From assembly GCF_019904295.1 (NCBI RefSeq), contig NZ_CP065359.1:583001-647000 (forward strand): a stretch of DNA of 64,000 nt. Direction: 5' to 3'. Below are positions 61,213-64,000 of this stretch, piece after piece (positions within the stretch are counted from its first letter, which is position 1; each line of letters starts with the position of its first letter). The notes beneath the pieces are model-generated. The model searched no databases and was not told where the DNA came from. It worked only from the letters and a program-made list of their open reading frames with translations. This DNA is from Ruegeria sp. SCSIO 43209 (GTDB taxonomy: Bacteria > Pseudomonadota > Alphaproteobacteria > Rhodobacterales > Rhodobacteraceae). The position numbers and the translations under genes are program-made.

Positions 61213-61992
61213 ATGGCGCGCCCCGTCGTTGGAATAATCGGCAACTCTTATCTGATGAATGATCAGTATCCGACCCATGCGGGCGGAACGATGAATTCCG
61301 AGGCGGTCTCGAACGTGTCTGACTGTCTGCCGCTACTGATCCCCGCCGACCCGCGTTATGTAGCGGTTGATGAGTTGCTCGAGGTTTGCGACGGCTTCCT
61401 GCTGACCGGCGGCCGTCCGAACGTTCACCCCGAAGAATATGGCGAGCCCGCAACCGAGGCGCATGGTGAGTTTGACCGCGCGCGGGATGCAATCACGCTG
61501 CCTCTGATCCGGGCCTGTGCCGAGCGGGGTCAGCCGTTCTTTGGGATTTGTCGCGGGTTTCAAGAAGTAAACGTCGCCTTGGGTGGTACGCTCTACCCTG
61601 AGATTCGTGACCTCCCGGGGCGTCAGAACCACCGGATGCCACCCGACGGCACTTTGGAGGAGAAGTTTGCTCTGCGCCATGTCGTGTCGCTAACCGAAGG
61701 TGGTGTGTTCCACCGCCTGCTGGGCGCGGCCGAAGTGATGACCAATACGTTACACGGACAAGGGATCAAGACGCTGGGCGAGAATGTGGTGATCGATGGC
61801 CACGCGCCTGATGGCACGCCCGAGGCGATCTATGTCGAGGATGCCCCCGGCTTTACCCTTTCGGTCCAATGGCACCCTGAATGGGACGCGGCGAATGACC
61901 CTGTTTCGCGGCCATTGTTCAAGGAATTTGGTCGCGCCGTATACGATTGGAAAAACGCGAAAACGGTCGGGGCGATCCGGCAGTCTGCTTAG
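61213..61992 (+). CDS. Class I glutamine amidotransferase-like hydrolase (PuuD/C26 family)
   Basis: A 259-residue protein. The nucleophile is Cys in FFGICRGFQEVN, with His and Glu in VQWHPEWDA. The N-terminus MARPVVGIIGNSYLMNDQYP and the LTGGRPNVHPEEYGEP loop fit gamma-glutamyl-GABA or related gamma-glutamyl hydrolases (PuuD-type). The start at 61213 follows GGGACTTGGA and gives the family N-terminus; the frame is open further upstream. Substrate not certain. Confidence 0.9.
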   Translation: MARPVVGIIGNSYLMNDQYPTHAGGTMNSEAVSNVSDCLPLLIPADPRYVAVDELLEVCDGFLLTGGRPNVHPEEYGEPATEAHGEFDRARDAITLPLIRACAERGQPFFGICRGFQEVNVALGGTLYPEIRDLPGRQNHRMPPDGTLEEKFALRHVVSLTEGGVFHRLLGAAEVMTNTLHGQGIKTLGENVVIDGHAPDGTPEAIYVEDAPGFTLSVQWHPEWDAANDPVSRPLFKEFGRAVYDWKNAKTVGAIRQSA

Positions 61993-62134
61993 TCACGCTA
62001 ATCTGTCGATGGATCGTTCTAAGGTTTGCCGGCAACATTCGAATAAAAAGATAATTGGATATCTTCCCTGAACCGCGAATTTGCGCCGAGATACCCTTGG
62101 CCATATTCAAATCTGACTGGGTTCGGAGCAGTTC

Positions 62135-63733
62135 ATGCACAGCTTTTCAGGAAAGTACCCTCGCGGTTTAAGAGAATTCGTTCCTGCGGCACTTTTTTTG
62201 GCGGTCCTGGGAACTGCTGGGCATGCGCAACAATGCAGCTCGGCCGGAGACCTGCTTTACATCGGGCGAACACCTGACTCTTCATCCTCATTGTGGTTAT
62301 CGCAGACGGAAAGCGGTGCTTTTCGTCTGGAAGCTGCACAGGGCAACACGACCGTTGATACCTGGAGCCGATCTCGGCCCGGAGTTCATCTAAGCTTGTC
62401 TCCCTTCGTATCTAATGGATCAGGGGGCGTTCATCGTCTGTTCAAACGCGGAGGGGCACCAAATGGGCGCGACTGTCTGATCGATACGCAAAACCAAAAA
62501 AGAGATTGGACGCTGCCGGGTTGGGGTGGTGGCAATGGTGGCGGCGGGGGAGGAAACGGAGGCGGCTCGGGTGGATCCGGCGGTGGCTCTGGCGGTGGCT
62601 CTGGGGGCGGCGGCTCGGGTGGATCAGGTGGCGGATTCGGAGGCGGGGGCGGCTTTGGAGGCGGCGGTTCCGGGGGTGGCTTCGGCGGCGGCGGCGGCTC
62701 GGGCGGATCCGGTGGTGGCTCTGGTGGCGGATCCGGTGGTGGCTCTGGTGGCGGTTCCGGAGGGTCGGGCGGTGGAATTGGCAACATAGGCGAGACAGGT
62801 CGACCCGTTAATCCGCTCTACGTAAGGGGGCGACCTTCGGGCGATGACCAAGCCTGCGTGGCGGATGCGACGGGTAAGCTTGACCCTGCCTTGTGCGATC
62901 CGGTTGTCGGCCCTCCGCTGACGGAGGGGCGCGAGTTTGGGCCAGAATCTGTTTGGAATGTATGGACCAATTTCACCTACACAGACATTGAAGACACCCG
63001 TGGAAACAGCGAACTGGATGTGAACGACAGCTTTTTCGAAATTGGGATCGACCGTCTTGTCCAAGAAAACCTCGTGCTTGGTTTGCAGCTTGAATACGAA
63101 AACACTCAGCTGGACGGCTTTCAGGGGCAGTTTTCTCAGGATACTTCGGGATTCGCGATCGGACCCTATTTCGCCTGGCGGATGTCTGAGAGGTGGGTTC
63201 TAAACGGTCTCGCCACGATCGGTCGCTTCTCCACGGATGTGGATGTGCTGGAGCTGAGCGGTGATTTTGATCGCACCCGTTGGCGCGCGAATCTCGAGGC
63301 AATCGGACAATATGAGGCTGGAGCTTACTTAATTCGTCCGTCGATCTCGTTTGATTACTATCATTACAGTGCCGAGGATTACGATCTCACCGGGACGTAT
63401 CTGGGAAATCCAGCCGAGTTTATTGGTGAAATCCAAGAAGCAAAATACAGTGCCCTAACGCCCGAGGTCGAAGTAAGTCGTCCGTTCTTCAATGGCAGCT
63501 CTGTCATTTCACCTTATGCATCGCTCAGCGCGACCTATTGGTTTGAACGCGAGAACTTAGGGGGTGGAACAGTTGCAAACACTGACAATGATGTTGTTTG
63601 GTCAACCCGTTTGGGTGTGAGAGGACGTACAAGCAAGACGGTGTTTCTGGAGGCTTCAATCGGATATCTCGACGTGTTCGAAAGTGATTTTGAAGCGACG
63701 GAAGCTGCAATCTTTCTTTCTGTCAACTTCTAA
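62135..63733 (+). CDS. Outer-membrane beta-barrel protein with Gly-rich linker (autotransporter-like)
   Basis: A 532-residue protein: signal peptide (cleavage near GHAQQ), a small N-terminal domain (residues ~30-125) with two Cys, a Gly/Ser-rich linker (about 130-216), and a C-terminal barrel with alternating strands (FEIGIDRLVQENLVLGLQLE, SVISPYASLSATYWFERENL) ending in Phe (AAIFLSVNF), the BAM signal. It lacks a long beta-helix passenger, so it could be a mini-autotransporter or a surface protein whose linker spans the barrel. Confidence 0.8.
   Translation: MHSFSGKYPRGLREFVPAALFLAVLGTAGHAQQCSSAGDLLYIGRTPDSSSSLWLSQTESGAFRLEAAQGNTTVDTWSRSRPGVHLSLSPFVSNGSGGVHRLFKRGGAPNGRDCLIDTQNQKRDWTLPGWGGGNGGGGGGNGGGSGGSGGGSGGGSGGGGSGGSGGGFGGGGGFGGGGSGGGFGGGGGSGGSGGGSGGGSGGGSGGGSGGSGGGIGNIGETGRPVNPLYVRGRPSGDDQACVADATGKLDPALCDPVVGPPLTEGREFGPESVWNVWTNFTYTDIEDTRGNSELDVNDSFFEIGIDRLVQENLVLGLQLEYENTQLDGFQGQFSQDTSGFAIGPYFAWRMSERWVLNGLATIGRFSTDVDVLELSGDFDRTRWRANLEAIGQYEAGAYLIRPSISFDYYHYSAEDYDLTGTYLGNPAEFIGEIQEAKYSALTPEVEVSRPFFNGSSVISPYASLSATYWFERENLGGGTVANTDNDVVWSTRLGVRGRTSKTVFLEASIGYLDVFESDFEATEAAIFLSVNF
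62520..62786 (+). repeat. Glycine-codon repeat tract
   Basis: In-frame GGN-rich tract of about 267 bases with recurring units such as GGTGGCTCTGG and GGCGGCGG. It encodes the Gly/Ser linker of the barrel protein and is likely prone to length variation. Confidence 0.8.
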
Positions 63734-63751
63734 GGCCATCAGGAAGAGCGA

Positions 63752-63777
63752 GCGCCGACCCAGAACCGGGTCGGCGC
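63752..63777. terminator. Bidirectional hairpin between convergent genes
   Basis: GCGCCGACCC (63752-63761) and GGGTCGGCGC (63768-63777) form a perfect 10-bp stem with a 6-base loop, between the barrel gene and the oxidoreductase gene. No T-run on either side. Confidence 0.5.
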
Positions 63778-63784
63778 AAATTGA

Positions 63785-64000
63785 TCATACGAGCAAGTCG
63801 AACTGCTTGTTCAGCGGCAAGCTGCGCGCGCGTTGGCCGGTCAGGTCGAACAGCGCGTTGCCCAAAGCGGGCATCGACGGCGGTGTTCCCGGTTCACCGA
63901 CACCGCCCAGATGTTTGTTGGTCTCGAGTATCCGGACTTCCGTGATCGGTGTGCTTTGCATCCGTAACGCATCATAATCCGGGAAATTATACTGTTCGAC
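63785..64000 (-). CDS. C-terminus of a molybdopterin oxidoreductase large subunit (partial)
   Basis: The last 71 residues of a xanthine dehydrogenase/isoquinoline 1-oxidoreductase-type protein: VRILETNKHLGGVGEPGTPP then SMPALGNALFDLTGQRARSL. The GVGEPGTPP stretch holds the catalytic Glu of the family (GExG), followed by the typical P-A-x-x-N-A-x-x-x-x-TG ending. The gene continues beyond the window edge. Confidence 0.85.
   Translation of the reverse strand, partial: VEQYNFPDYDALRMQSTPITEVRILETNKHLGGVGEPGTPPSMPALGNALFDLTGQRARSLPLNKQFDLLV

Noticed and set aside
62431..62787. Pro-rich frame opposite the glycine tract
   Set aside because: It is the reverse complement of Gly codons (all Pro), a known artefact.
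1..64000. CRISPR array, rRNA, IS element transposase
   Set aside because: No regularly spaced 25-40 bp repeats, no rRNA sequence and no transposase frame were seen in the window.

Overview
The window looks like a chromosome segment of an alphaproteobacterium of the Rhodobacteraceae (Roseobacter group). This rests on gene content: GapR/DUF2312, an NDUFA12-type complex I subunit, DUF2155, ScfR/RamB-like and SqrR/BigR-type regulators, entericidin and a DUF442-YeeE/YedE-MBL sulfur cluster. I could not run a database search, so family names come from motif recognition.

Left flank (1-23213), core genes: the 3' part of lepA; an aldo/keto reductase; an SMR-like protein; an orphan Phd/YefM antitoxin; an entericidin; a persulfide-sensor regulator with Cys42/Cys108; clpP-clpX; RidA; a complex I accessory / MlaD / DUF2155 group; aat; accB-accC; a PAS-LuxR regulator; a signalling block (XRE regulator, receiver, small membrane protein, symporter-domain histidine kinase, FliM-like protein); a four-gene reactive-sulfur operon; and gapR.

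Middle (23274-49462): a genomic island of about 26.2 kb in the 3' end of a tRNA-Thr(TGT) gene. It is bounded by 16-bp direct repeats and carries a P4-type tyrosine integrase at its right end. It is more AT-rich, full of small unrecognised genes, and looks like a phage satellite or decayed prophage. The replication side (43.2-47.6 kb, minus strand) is a chain of start/stop-coupled genes: AlpA-like HTH, winged-helix-like protein, a 51-aa protein, CHC2/toprim primase, DUF3987 protein and two accessory proteins. Three virion-like genes (33.7-37.4 kb) resemble a DNA-ejection cassette, but I see no terminase, portal or capsid gene. Cargo includes a HigBA-like toxin-antitoxin pair, RadC, SRAP, two predicted exported nucleases, an acetyltransferase, a very acidic small protein, a truncated HExxH protein, and a Cys-rich protein resembling the fulvocin C bacteriocin family. 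Sets of three 9-bp repeats (GCTAAANNN) occur at four places in the island, three of them inside the replication genes, so they are candidate iterons or regulator sites.

Right flank (49463-64000), core genes: a glycine-zipper lipoprotein (a fragment of a close homologue lies inside the island), a DUF4177 protein, pepT, gatB, a TPR-like protein, a small membrane protein coupled to pepN, glcB with a GlcG-like gene, a class I glutamine amidotransferase-like hydrolase, a glycine-rich beta-barrel outer-membrane protein, and the C-terminus of a molybdopterin oxidoreductase running off the edge.

The most interesting items are the Cys-rich fulvocin C-like protein, the 9-bp repeat trios, a compact structured RNA candidate at about 42.0 kb, and a shared 46-bp TGTACA element found upstream of the orphan antitoxin and upstream of pepT.
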